Made by a program: the position numbers and the translations under genes
In this document: positions 18,145 to 26,372 of the stretch, in pieces
Position numbering within the stretch: position 1 is the first letter of the stretch
How the letters are laid out: the number at the start of each line of letters is the position of its first letter
DNA from: Candidatus Aminicenantota bacterium
GTDB taxonomy: Bacteria; Acidobacteriota; Aminicenantia; Aminicenantales; Saccharicenantaceae
Reading direction: 5' to 3'
Assembly: GCA_016867635.1 (NCBI GenBank)
Contig: VGJC01000003.1
Location: forward strand, 1 to 55,785
DNA: 55,785 bases
The notes under the pieces: model-generated
Databases searched by the model: none
Seen by the model: only the letters and a program-made list of their open reading frames with translations
Told to the model about the DNA's origin: nothing

Positions 18145-18969
18145 TTATCCCGGCTCCCCCCTTTCCTTTCTCAAGCGCTCGCGGGCCTCTTCGAACATGG
18201 GCTCGGCGTAGGCGCTCGGCCAGGTGCGGTCCTCGAAGGACCGCTTCTCGACCATCTTCAGAAAGCCCTCGAACTCCTGGAAGTAGGAGCCGTAGATGTG
18301 GAAGCTGTCCACGAGGTCCGCGTACCTTCCAACGCGCACCGGCTTCCCGGCTTTATCCGCCACCCGGCGGGCGATCAGGCGCTGGAGGTCGGTCAGGGCG
18401 AAGACGTTCATGTAGGCGGCCTTGTAGGCGTCGCGGGACCGCCAATGGGCGTTCATGTTCAGTACGCCCCCTCCCTTCCCGTCGTCGAGGATCCGGCACC
18501 AGAGGCGCTGGAGGCAGGGCGGGTCATAGGTCGGCGGGTCGAGCCGGGGGTTCCAGGTGATGGCCTGGGCCCTGCGGGTGTGGCCCGCTTCGACGAGCTT
18601 GTCGACCAGCCCGCCGATCTGATCGATGCTCCGGCCCTCGATCTCGTAGGAGAACAGGCGCTTGTGATAGGTGTAGGTCCACTTGCCCTCCTCGGGGGCG
18701 ATCCAGTGGTCGTGGACCCCGTCGACGACCTCCTGACGGTAGATCTCGAGGTCCTCCAGCCCGCCAGGGAACGCGCGGTGGATGCGCGGCTCGGCGAACG
18801 GGTCCTCGACGGCCCAGACCATGGTGCAGTCCCGGCTCGGCGGGTCGCCGGGCTTGTCGTATTCCGTCCGCACGGGCACCCCGTGCCGCCAGCAGGCGAG
18901 GACGGCTTTTTCCCAGGCCTCGGGCAGGGTTTTCCCTTCGACGTGCAGGATGGGGATATTACCGCTCAT
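18145..18969 (-). CDS. Thymidylate-synthase-family protein
   Basis: A 274-aa protein of the ThyA fold, which methylates (or, in relatives, hydroxymethylates) pyrimidine nucleotides with a folate cofactor. The start is the ATG at 18969 (MSGNIPILHVEG), preceded by AGAGGT; the track start at 19098 is too long. Recognisable elements are RRAQAITWNPRLD, the catalytic-Cys motif PPCLQRLWCRI, the dUMP-binding HWRSRDAYKAAYMN with its Asn, and DSFHIYG. PPCL rather than PPCH follows the archaeal-type variant, so substrate specificity should not be assumed. It precedes the YhhN gene in a likely operon. Confidence 0.8.
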   Translation of the reverse strand: MSGNIPILHVEGKTLPEAWEKAVLACWRHGVPVRTEYDKPGDPPSRDCTMVWAVEDPFAEPRIHRAFPGGLEDLEIYRQEVVDGVHDHWIAPEEGKWTYTYHKRLFSYEIEGRSIDQIGGLVDKLVEAGHTRRAQAITWNPRLDPPTYDPPCLQRLWCRILDDGKGGGVLNMNAHWRSRDAYKAAYMNVFALTDLQRLIARRVADKAGKPVRVGRYADLVDSFHIYGSYFQEFEGFLKMVEKRSFEDRTWPSAYAEPMFEEARERLRKERGEPG

Positions 18970-19056
18970 GGCACCTCTCTCGTCCTTCCCGCTTTTACCA
19001 TAGGCCCCGGGGTCCGTCAATCGCCGGCCCGGCCTCCCCGCCGCCCGCGGGCTTGA

Positions 19057-19087
19057 TTGACATTCCGGCGCCGAATCGGGGTACAAT
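19057..19087 (+). promoter_or_regulatory. Sigma70-type promoter for the acyl-CoA synthetase gene
   Basis: Perfect TTGACA (19057-19062) and TACAAT (19082-19087), separated by a slightly long 19-bp spacer, lie 31 bp before the GTG start at 19119. Confidence 0.6.
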
Positions 19088-19118
19088 GGGGGGGTCAACG
19101 CCGCCCAGGAGGTCTCCC

Positions 19119-20897
19119 GTGGTCGAAACTCTGAGCCAGCTCTTCCTCAACACCGTCCGGACCTATGCTAAAGACGCCCTGATGATGGTCAAGAAAGAGG
19201 GGCACTTCGTCCCTCTGTCGACGGCCGATGTCGCCGAGCGCGTCAAGGATCTGTCGCTGGGCCTGCGGGACCTGGGTTTCGGGCCCGGGGACAAGCTGGT
19301 CATCTTCTCCGAGAACAGGCCGGAGTGGACGATCACGGATTTCGCGACGCTTTGCGCGGGCGGCGTCACCGTCCCGATCTACCCCTCGCTCATGCCCGAC
19401 CAGGTCAAGTACATCATCAACGATTCGGAGGCCAAGGTCGTGGTCTGCTCGAACCGGCTCCTCTGGCTGAAGGTCGAGGCCGTCCGGAGAGAGCTGCCCT
19501 CCGTGCGCCATTTCATCCTCGTCGAAGAGGAGGCGCCCGAGGGGGTCATGAGCCTGGCGGAGGTCATGGGGCGGGGCAAGACCCTGGCCGCCTCCGGCCC
19601 CGAGCTCTTCGAGAAAGCGGCCCTGGCCGTCCGGCCCGACGACCTGGCTTCGATCATCTACACCTCGGGCACGACGGGCATCCCCAAGGGCGTCATGCTG
19701 AGCCACGCGAATTTCGTCTCCAACAGCAAGGCCCTGGATTCGGTCGTCGAGTTCACCCGCAGCGACACGATCCTGTCGTTCCTCCCGCTGTCGCACGTGC
19801 TGGAGCGCATGACGACGTTCTCGTTCCTCTACAAAGGGGCGACCATCGCCTACGCGGAAAGTATCGAGACGGTGGCCGCGAACCTCCTCGAGGTCCGGCC
19901 GACCATCATGATCAGCGTCCCCCGCCTGTTCGACAAGATCTACGCCAAGGTCATGGACAACATCCTGACCCAATCGGCCCTCAAGAGGCGGATCTTCTTC
20001 TGGGCCCTGCGGGTGGGCAAGAAATACGGGGCCCTGAAGATCCGCCATCAACCCGTCCCCCCGGGCCTCCGGGCGCGGCGGAACCTGGCCGCCAAGCTGG
20101 TCTTTTCCAAGATCGTCGAAAAGACCGGAGGCCGGGTCCGGTTCTTCGTCTCCGGCGGCGCGCCGCTGTCCAAGGACGTGGCCGAGTTCTTTTACGCCAT
20201 CGGCATCACTATCCTCGAGGGCTACGGGCTGACCGAGACCGCTCCCGTGCTGGCCTGCAACACTTTCGACAAGATGAAGTTCGGGACGGTCGGCCCGGTC
20301 ATCCCGGGCGTCGAGGTGACCATCGCCCCCGACGGCGAGATCCTGGCCCGCGGCCCGAACGTCATGAAAGGGTACTTCAAGAAGGAGCAGGAGACGCGCG
20401 AGGCCATGGCCGGAGGCTGGTTCCATACCGGCGACATCGGCCATTTCGACGAGGAGGGCTTCCTGGTCATCACGGACCGCAAGAAGGACCTCATCATCAC
20501 CGCCGGCGGGAAGAATGTCGCCCCCCAGCCCATCGAGAACCGCATCAAGACGAACCCTTACATCCAGAGCGCCGTCGTCGTCGGGGCCGGCCGGAAGTTC
20601 ATTTCGGCCCTCATCGTGCCGGATTTCGACAAGCTCGAGGTCTACGCCCGGGGGAACGGCATCCCCTTCGCCAGCCGTTCGGAGCTGGCCCGCAGGGACG
20701 AGATCGCGAGCTTCCTGCTGGCCGAGGTCAACAGGTCGACCCCCGAGCTGGCGTCCTACGAGCGGGTCAAGAAGATCGCCGTCCTCGACCGCGATTTCGA
20801 GCAGGATTTGGACGAGGTCACGCCGACCCTCAAGGTCAAGCGGAGCATCGTCGAGGCCAAGTTCAAGGGGCTCATCGACTCCCTCTACACCGAATAG
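19119..20897 (+). CDS. fadD: Long-chain acyl-CoA synthetase (AMP-forming)
   Basis: Activates fatty acids to acyl-CoA through an acyl-adenylate. The start is the GTG at 19119, 6 bp after AGGAGG (19107-19112); the track start at 19053 lies inside the promoter. At 592 aa it has the standard AMP-binding motifs: YTSGTTGIPKGVMLSHANF (about 180), LPLSHVLERM, GYGLTETAP (about 367), GWFHTGDIG (about 433) and the C-terminal lysine motif near TPTLKVKRS. The length and the FLPLSHV/ERM region match bacterial long-chain (FACL) enzymes. The stop codon abuts repeat copy B. Confidence 0.9.
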   Translation: MVETLSQLFLNTVRTYAKDALMMVKKEGHFVPLSTADVAERVKDLSLGLRDLGFGPGDKLVIFSENRPEWTITDFATLCAGGVTVPIYPSLMPDQVKYIINDSEAKVVVCSNRLLWLKVEAVRRELPSVRHFILVEEEAPEGVMSLAEVMGRGKTLAASGPELFEKAALAVRPDDLASIIYTSGTTGIPKGVMLSHANFVSNSKALDSVVEFTRSDTILSFLPLSHVLERMTTFSFLYKGATIAYAESIETVAANLLEVRPTIMISVPRLFDKIYAKVMDNILTQSALKRRIFFWALRVGKKYGALKIRHQPVPPGLRARRNLAAKLVFSKIVEKTGGRVRFFVSGGAPLSKDVAEFFYAIGITILEGYGLTETAPVLACNTFDKMKFGTVGPVIPGVEVTIAPDGEILARGPNVMKGYFKKEQETREAMAGGWFHTGDIGHFDEEGFLVITDRKKDLIITAGGKNVAPQPIENRIKTNPYIQSAVVVGAGRKFISALIVPDFDKLEVYARGNGIPFASRSELARRDEIASFLLAEVNRSTPELASYERVKKIAVLDRDFEQDLDEVTPTLKVKRSIVEAKFKGLIDSLYTE

Positions 20898-21143
20898 GCC
20901 TCGGGGATCGTCCTCGGTCGCTGCGGTGATTCCGGGCGCCTGCGAGGGAGGCCGGTCTCGGCGGCTCGCGAAACTCGCGGGATCCAGACCAGCCCTCAGG
21001 ATAGCAGGCTCAGACATCGCGAGCCGTCCTCTTCGAGGATGCCCTCGACCGGCCCCCTCTCCGTCTGAATCACCGCTTTAGGCTCCTTCGGACGATCCCC
21101 TCGGCCCTGGGTTTATCGGCCGTCCTCGGTCGCTGCGGTGATT
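20897..21143. repeat. Large nested inverted repeat, copy B
   Basis: Second copy, same orientation as A and nearly identical to it; it starts at the last base of the acyl-CoA synthetase stop codon. Pairing arms: 20903-20913 with 21090-21100, 20923-20932 with 21067-21076, GGCCGGTC at 20950-20957 with 21047-21054, and 20962-20971 with 21017-21026. A small internal hairpin TCCTCTTCGAGGA lies near 21027-21040. The core is followed after 12 bp by another TCCTCGGTCGCTGCGGTGATT (21123-21143). It fills most of the 302-bp gap before radC. Confidence 0.9.
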
Positions 21144-21199
21144 TCTTGCGTGGGCGTGCGATAAAAACGGGCCCTCGAGCGTCTATAGCATGGAAGACG

Positions 21200-21940
21200 A
21201 TGAGCCCGAACATGCCGATTCCAGAGGAGACGCCCGAGGGCCGGGACGGCCACCGGGAGCGCTTGCGCCAAAAGTTCCTCAGGGGCGGGCTCTCGGGGTT
21301 CCTCGATCATGAGATCGTCGAGCTCCTTCTGACCCTGGGCACGCCCCGCCGGGACTGCCGGGAGGCGGCCCGCCGGGCCATGAGGGAATTCAAGAGCTTC
21401 CGCAGCGTTCTCGAAGCCCCAGCGCAGGACCTGGAGAGGATCCCCGGCATCGGCCGACGGAACGTCCTGGGGATCAAGCTCATCCACGAGGTCTCGAGGC
21501 GCTTCCTCAAGGACCGGATGATGAGCCGGCCCGTCTGCCATTCCTCGCGGGAGGTTTACGACTACCTCTGCCACGCCCTGCGGGACCTGCGGACGGAGCG
21601 GTTCAAGGTCCTTTTCCTGGACGCCAAAAATCAGGTCCTCGAGGAGAAGACGCTGTTCGAGGGCACGGTGGATTCGAGCGCCGTCTACCCCCGGGAGGTC
21701 ATCAAGGACGCCCTGCGCTACGAGGCTTCGGCGCTGATCTTCGCCCACAACCACCCGTCGGGCGACCCCGAACCCTCGCTCTGCGACCGGGAGATCACCC
21801 GGGACCTGATCTTCGCCGCGCGCCTGGTCCAGATCAAGGTCCTCGACCACATCATCGTCGGGAACAACCGCTATTTCAGCTTCGCCGACCAGGGGCTGAT
21901 CGAGGAATACGGCCTCGTTTTCCCGGGTCTCGAGAGGTGA
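21200..21940 (+). CDS. radC: RadC/JAB-domain DNA repair-associated protein
   Basis: A 246-aa RadC (DUF2466) protein from the ATG at 21200, preceded by GGAAG. The N-terminal half carries a helix-hairpin-helix segment ([16 protein letters not shown]). The C-terminal MPN/JAB domain has the metal-binding motif [13 protein letters not shown] (about residue 182) with a preceding Glu. The biochemical role of RadC is unsettled; the family is linked to DNA repair or recombination. It lies just upstream of recA on the same strand. Family assignment is firm, function is not. Confidence 0.9.
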   Translation: MSPNMPIPEETPEGRDGHRERLRQKFLRGGLSGFLDHEIVELLLTLGTPRRDCREAARRAMREFKSFRSVLEAPAQDLERIPGIGRRNVLGIKLIHEVSRRFLKDRMMSRPVCHSSREVYDYLCHALRDLRTERFKVLFLDAKNQVLEEKTLFEGTVDSSAVYPREVIKDALRYEASALIFAHNHPSGDPEPSLCDREITRDLIFAARLVQIKVLDHIIVGNNRYFSFADQGLIEEYGLVFPGLER

Positions 21941-21982
21941 GGCGCGGCGGGTGAAGGGCACAAAGAGATTGAAAGAGAGGCC

Positions 21983-22005
21983 CGTTCCGGGTAAACTCGG
22001 GAACG
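21983..22005. promoter_or_regulatory. Possible operator palindrome upstream of recA
   Basis: CGTTCC (21983-21988) and GGAACG (22000-22005) form an inverted repeat centred 98 bp before the recA ATG. It does not match the known LexA boxes of E. coli, Bacillus or alphaproteobacteria, but could be a lineage-specific damage-response site. Confidence 0.25.
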
Positions 22006-22091
22006 TGAGAAAAGCTCCGACAAGCAGGGCGGGAACGGGTCAGGAATCCGCGGAGAGGACGAGGAGATCCCCCATCGACCAAGGAGGTCCC

Positions 22092-23144
22092 ATGAAAGAG
22101 ATCGACGCTGACGAGAAGCAGACATCGCGCGGCAAGGCCATCGAAGCCGCCCTGTCCCAGATCGAAAAGCAGTTCGGCAAGGGCACGGTCATGAAGCTCG
22201 GCCAGAAGGGCGCGGCCGTGGCCATCGAAGCCATCCCGACAGGCTCGATCTCGTTCGACCTGGCCCTGGGGATCGGCGGGTTCCCGCGCGGCCGGGTCGT
22301 CGAGATCTTCGGCCCGGAGGCCACCGGCAAGACGACCCTCGCCCTCCACGTCATCGCCGAGGCCCAGAAGCGGGGAGGCCAGGCCGCCTTCATCGACGCC
22401 GAGCACGCCCTCGACGCCACCTACGCGGCCCGGGTCGGGATCGACGTCGACAATCTCCTCATCTCCCAGCCCGACTACGGGGAGCAGGCCCTGGAGATCG
22501 CCGAGGTCCTGGTCCGCAGCGGGGCCGTCGACGTCGTGGTCGTCGATTCCGTGGCCGCCCTGGTCCCCAAGGCCGAGCTGGAAGGCGAGATGGGCGACTC
22601 CCACATGGGGCTCCAGGCCAGGCTCATGTCCCAGGCCCTGCGCAAGCTCACGGCCATCGTCGCCCGCTCCAAGACCTGCTTCGTTTTCATCAACCAGATC
22701 CGCGAGAAGATCGGCATGTTCATCGGCAACCCCGAAACGACGACCGGAGGACGGGCCCTGAAGTTCTACTCATCCATGCGCATCGACGTCCGCAGGCTGT
22801 CCATCCTCAAGGACGGCGACCAGGTCGTGGGCAACCGGGCCAAGGTCAAGGTCGTCAAGAACAAGATGGCCCCGCCCTTCCGGGAAGCCCAATTCGACAT
22901 CATCTTCGGCGAGGGCATCTCCCGGGAAGGCGACCTGGTGGACGTCGGTTTCGAGACCGGCATCCTGGACAAGAGCGGAACCTGGTATTCGTACAAGAAC
23001 GAGCGCCTGGGCCAGGGCCGCGACAACGTCAGAAAGCTGTTCAAGGAGAACCCGGAGCTGGCGGCCCGCCTCGAAGAGGAGATCCGCCGCAAGGTCGGGC
23101 TTCTGCCCGAGAAGGCCGCCGCGGAGAAAAGCGCCGCGAAGTGA
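22092..23144 (+). CDS. recA: Recombinase RecA
   Basis: ATP-dependent strand-exchange protein that also triggers the SOS response. The ATG at 22092 follows AAGGAGG (22081-22087); the track GTG at 21951 is too far upstream. The 350-aa protein has Walker [10 protein letters not shown] (about 74), Walker [18 protein letters not shown], the DNA-binding loops LMSQALRKL and [20 protein letters not shown], and a Lys/Ala-rich C-terminal tail. It is complete and canonical. Confidence 0.98.
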   Translation: MKEIDADEKQTSRGKAIEAALSQIEKQFGKGTVMKLGQKGAAVAIEAIPTGSISFDLALGIGGFPRGRVVEIFGPEATGKTTLALHVIAEAQKRGGQAAFIDAEHALDATYAARVGIDVDNLLISQPDYGEQALEIAEVLVRSGAVDVVVVDSVAALVPKAELEGEMGDSHMGLQARLMSQALRKLTAIVARSKTCFVFINQIREKIGMFIGNPETTTGGRALKFYSSMRIDVRRLSILKDGDQVVGNRAKVKVVKNKMAPPFREAQFDIIFGEGISREGDLVDVGFETGILDKSGTWYSYKNERLGQGRDNVRKLFKENPELAARLEEEIRRKVGLLPEKAAAEKSAAK

Positions 23145-23145
23145 C

Positions 23146-23175
23146 TTGCCTAATCCCTACTTATATGGTAGGATT
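23146..23175 (+). promoter_or_regulatory. Candidate sodB promoter with internal palindrome
   Basis: TTGCCT (23146-23151), a 17-bp spacer and TAGGAT (23169-23174) lie directly after the recA stop. The spacer holds an imperfect inverted repeat, AATCCCTAC with GTAGGATT, overlapping the -10 box, as an operator would. Confidence 0.4.
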
Positions 23176-23222
23176 TTATCGTTAGAGCGCGGGCGCTCAC
23201 ACCACCCAAGGAGGGACAGACC

Positions 23223-23801
23223 ATGACCTACACCGCCAAAGACTACGGCCGGCTCATCGGCATGCCCGGATTCAGCGAGACGCTCCTCAAGAACCACTTC
23301 ACGCTCTATCAGGGTTACGTCACCAACACCAACAAGGTCCTCGACACGCTGGGCCAGATGGCCAAGGACGGCAAGGCGGCGACGCCGGAGTTCGCCGAGC
23401 TCAAGCGGCGTCTCGGCTGGGAGTTCAACGGCATGAGGCTCCACGAGTACTATTTCGAGAACCTCGGCGGAACGGGCGCGCTCGACCCGAGCGGCAGGCT
23501 CGGGAAGCAGTTGGCCGCGCAGTTCGGCGGCATCGAGGCCTGGGAGAAGGAATTCCGGGCCACGGGGGCCATGCGCGGCATCGGCTGGGCCGTCCTCTAC
23601 GAGGACCCGGCCAACGGGCGGCTCATCAACTTCTGGATCAATGAGCACGACGTCAGCCACCCCGCGGGGTGCCGCCCCCTGCTCATCATGGACGTCTTCG
23701 AGCACGCGTTCATGGTCGATTACGGGTTGAAGCGGGCCGACTACATCGAGGCCTTCTTCAAGAACATCGACTGGAAGGCCGTCGAGTCCAGGCTCAAGTA
23801 G
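23223..23801 (+). CDS. sodB: Superoxide dismutase, Fe/Mn family
   Basis: Converts superoxide to hydrogen peroxide and oxygen; 192 aa, no signal peptide, so cytoplasmic. Metal ligands are visible in order: His in LLKNHFTLY, His in LHEYYF, and Asp and His in LIMDVFEHAF. In place of the common HxxYV element it reads LYQGYV. WINEHDVSHPAGCRPLL is the expected core. AAGGAGG (23210-23216) precedes the ATG. Metal specificity (Fe or Mn) cannot be fixed from these residues; the symbol is given for the family. Confidence 0.9.
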   Translation: MTYTAKDYGRLIGMPGFSETLLKNHFTLYQGYVTNTNKVLDTLGQMAKDGKAATPEFAELKRRLGWEFNGMRLHEYYFENLGGTGALDPSGRLGKQLAAQFGGIEAWEKEFRATGAMRGIGWAVLYEDPANGRLINFWINEHDVSHPAGCRPLLIMDVFEHAFMVDYGLKRADYIEAFFKNIDWKAVESRLK

Positions 23802-23843
23802 GACCGTCGGGCCGGGAAGACCGGCGGCGGCCCGGGACGAACG

Positions 23844-25217
23844 ATGGCGGCCCCGGCGATCAGCCCCGACAGGGTCCGGGCTCTCAACGACGGCAAGATC
23901 CTCGACCGCGAGGTCGTCGTCTACTGGATGCAGGCGGCCCAGCGGGCCGATGCCAACCACGCCCTCGAATTCGCCGTCGGGCAGGCCAACGCGCTGCGGA
24001 AACCTCTGGCCGTCCTGTTCGGCTTGACCGACAGCTATCCCGAAGCCAACGAGCGTCACTATGCGTTCATGCTCGAGGGCTTGAAGGAGACGCAGGCGTC
24101 GCTGCGGGAGCGCGGCATCCCGATGGTCGTCCGGTTGGGTGAGCCAGACGCGGCCGTCTCCGAGCTCGGCCGGCGGGCCTGCCTGGTCGTCACCGACGAC
24201 GGGTACGTCCGCATCGAGAGGAAATGGCGGCGGGCCGCGGCGGCCGCTCTGCCCTGCGCCCTCGTTCAGGTCGACACGAACACGGTCGTCCCCGTGCCGG
24301 CCGCTTCCACCAAAGAGGAGTACGCGGCGGCCACCCTGCGCCCCAAGATCCATCGCCTGCTCGACGGGTTCCTCAAGCCCTGTCCCCGGGTCCCCTTGCG
24401 GAAGGAGTCCGACCGGCCCCCTCTCGAATCCTGGGACATCGACGACACGCCCAAAGCCCTGGCCCGGCTGGACCTCGACCGGAGCGTCGCGGGAGTAGCC
24501 GGGTTGCGCGGAGGGGCCTCAGAGGCCGCCCGCAAGCTCCGGCGCTTCGTCAGGGAGGGCCTCGAGGCCTATGCCGAGGCCCGGAACGACCCGACCCTCG
24601 ACGGTCAGTCCGGGTTGAGCCCGTACCTGCATTTCGGTCAGATCTCCCCGCTCGCCGTGGCCTTGGCCGTGAAGAAGGGGACGCGCTACGGGCAGGCCGC
24701 TTTCCTCGAGGAGCTCATCGTCCGGAGGGAGCTGAGCCTGAATTTCGTTCTCTACAACCGGGCTTACGACCGGTTCGAAGGGCTCCCCGACTGGTGCCGC
24801 TCGACCCTTCTCGAGCACGGGAAGGCTCCCCGGGAATTCGTCTACACCCGGGGCGAGTTCGAGCGCGGCGCGACCCACGACCCGTACTGGAACGCCGCCC
24901 AGAAGGAAATGGTCCTGACCGGGAAGATGCACGGCTACATGCGCATGTACTGGGGCAAGAAGATCCTGGAGTGGTCGGCGTCGCCGCGGGACGCGTTCCG
25001 TACGGCCCTGCATCTCAATAACAAGTACGAGCTCGACGGACGGGACGCCAACGGGTTCGCGGGCGTGGCGTGGTGCTTCGGGAAGCACGACCGGCCCTGG
25101 GCCCGGCGGCCCGTCTACGGCACGGTCCGGACCATGACCGCCGGGGGCCTGAGGCGTAAATTCGACGCCGACGCCTATGTCCGGAAGATCGAGCGGCTTG
25201 CGGCCCCCGGCCGCTGA
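23844..25217 (+). CDS. Class II cyclobutane pyrimidine dimer photolyase
   Basis: Light-driven FAD enzyme that splits UV-induced pyrimidine dimers; 457 aa. The class II signature is clear: VVYWMQAAQRADANHALEFA near the N-terminus, then LSPYLHFGQISP, ELIVRRELSLNFVLYN, THDPYWNAAQKEMV, MHGYMRMYWGKKILEW and LNNKYELDGRDANGFAGVAW. It starts 43 bp after sodB and is probably co-transcribed with it. A photolyase implies that the organism, or its recent ancestors, met light. Confidence 0.93.
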   Translation: MAAPAISPDRVRALNDGKILDREVVVYWMQAAQRADANHALEFAVGQANALRKPLAVLFGLTDSYPEANERHYAFMLEGLKETQASLRERGIPMVVRLGEPDAAVSELGRRACLVVTDDGYVRIERKWRRAAAAALPCALVQVDTNTVVPVPAASTKEEYAAATLRPKIHRLLDGFLKPCPRVPLRKESDRPPLESWDIDDTPKALARLDLDRSVAGVAGLRGGASEAARKLRRFVREGLEAYAEARNDPTLDGQSGLSPYLHFGQISPLAVALAVKKGTRYGQAAFLEELIVRRELSLNFVLYNRAYDRFEGLPDWCRSTLLEHGKAPREFVYTRGEFERGATHDPYWNAAQKEMVLTGKMHGYMRMYWGKKILEWSASPRDAFRTALHLNNKYELDGRDANGFAGVAWCFGKHDRPWARRPVYGTVRTMTAGGLRRKFDADAYVRKIERLAAPGR

Positions 25218-25348
25218 GCCGTCATCGGCCATCAGCGGTGTCCCTGTTTTTCCACATCAGGGAACGGCCGCGCGCTCGTCGGGTCATTTCGTCGCTCCTC
25301 GGGACAGATCGTTCGTCGCCCGAGGATAGCACACGGGTGGAAGGGAAA

Positions 25349-25591
25349 TTAAAGCCCGAGCGGGCCGGCGGTCGACAAGGCGTATCTTCGGATCTTGTGA
25401 TAGAGGGTCGAGCGGGAGATCCCCAGGATCCTCGAGACCTCGGCCCGGTTGTCGTCGGTGACCTCGAGGAGGAAGCCGATGTAGTCCTTCTCCAGGTCGC
25501 GGAGGGTCGGGAATCCCGCCGGCCGGGAGAATTCGCGCAGCTCGTCCAGCCCCAGGTAGCGCTGGAGGTAAACGTTCACGGGCGACCTCAC
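25349..25591 (-). CDS. Small Fis-type helix-turn-helix protein
   Basis: An 80-aa protein whose C-terminal half, LRDLEKDYIGFLLEVTDDNRAEVSRILGISRSTLYHKIRRY, is a Fis/NtrC-type DNA-binding domain as found at the end of sigma54 activators. No receiver or AAA+ domain is present upstream, so it is either a stand-alone regulator or a detached remnant. The GTG start at 25591 overlaps the stop of the preceding membrane-protein gene (GTGA), which argues for a real coupled gene. Confidence 0.7.
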   Translation of the reverse strand: MRSPVNVYLQRYLGLDELREFSRPAGFPTLRDLEKDYIGFLLEVTDDNRAEVSRILGISRSTLYHKIRRYALSTAGPLGL

Positions 25592-26151
25592 CGCGAGCGC
25601 GCTTGCTGGACCAGCCGCATGTTGTTGACGACCACGAAAGACAGGACGGCGTTGGTGGCCGTGGTCATGACCCAGGCCATGGTCTTGTTCTTCTTGAACA
25701 CGGCCTTCATGCTCCAGTAGGAGAGGGCCGTGGTCCCGATCTTGATGGCGGCGAAGGCGGCCGGGCTCTTGACGAAGGGCTTCATCAGCGGGTTGGTCTC
25801 CTCAAGGCCAGGGTACTTGAGAGCTTCCACGGTCGAGAAGTAGTCGGCGGCGTTGAGACCGATCATGAGCGCCAAATTGGCGTTGAAGAGGGCTTTGCCG
25901 GCGCCGGGGGACACGGCGGGGGAAGGGAGGGGGCGCGGGAACTGCAAGCTCGTCGATGACGGGATGAGGAAGCCGTCAAAGGCCGGCTCCTGGGTGGTGA
26001 GAGGGGGCGGGGCGCCCAAGACGACGGCCGGGGCCGGGAGGAGAGCCGTGGCCACGAGGATCTCGCTTGCGGGAACCGCGGCTCGCACGGGAGCATAGAA
26101 GACCAGCAAGACAAGGGCCGAAAGGATGAAGATCCGGTTTTTCATAGGCAT
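25588..26151 (-). CDS. Small membrane protein with signal peptide, DUF5658-like
   Basis: A 187-aa protein from the ATG at 26151, which follows AAGGAG at good spacing. The N-terminus MPMKNRIFILSALVLLVFYAP is a signal peptide or anchor, followed by a Pro/Ala-rich stretch. Residues ~95-180 contain two or three membrane segments around NLALMIGLNAADYFSTVEALKYPG, ETNPLMKPFVKSPAAFAAIK and WVMTTATNAVLSFVVVNNMR; this pattern resembles DUF5658. Function is unknown. It is translationally coupled to the Fis-like gene, and its upstream region is strikingly AT-rich. Confidence 0.65.
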   Translation of the reverse strand: MPMKNRIFILSALVLLVFYAPVRAAVPASEILVATALLPAPAVVLGAPPPLTTQEPAFDGFLIPSSTSLQFPRPLPSPAVSPGAGKALFNANLALMIGLNAADYFSTVEALKYPGLEETNPLMKPFVKSPAAFAAIKIGTTALSYWSMKAVFKKNKTMAWVMTTATNAVLSFVVVNNMRLVQQARSR

Positions 26152-26204
26152 CGCTCCTTTTCCTTTGAACACGCCACTTGTACCGCAAGAACGATGCCAT
26201 CGCC

Positions 26205-26372
26205 TTGAAACTAATGTAACTAACAGATATAAAATACTATAAGTCTATCTTGATGGAAAACGGCCATAAGACAGAGTGTATATATATAGGACACTTAGTA
26301 TCTTGATAGTCTTTTTATTTATATTATTATGTATGATTTATAATAATATCGTAATATATGTACTATAATTGC
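26205..26372. other. AT-rich intergenic island
   Basis: About 170 bp of strongly AT-rich sequence (for example TATATATATAGG, TTTATTTATATTATTATG) in an otherwise GC-rich window, between the 3' end of uvrA and the start of the small membrane-protein gene. It contains a direct repeat TATCTTGAT (26246-26254 and 26299-26307), 53 bp apart. It is probably the control region of the membrane-protein/Fis-like pair; no ORF is supported in it. Confidence 0.7.

Noticed and set aside
20897-21143. Short ORFs with a shared SQAPGITAATE-like peptide in the minus frames over the large repeat
   Set aside because: The shared peptide comes from the conserved repeat DNA; the ORFs run into antisense of neighbouring genes and have no ribosome sites.
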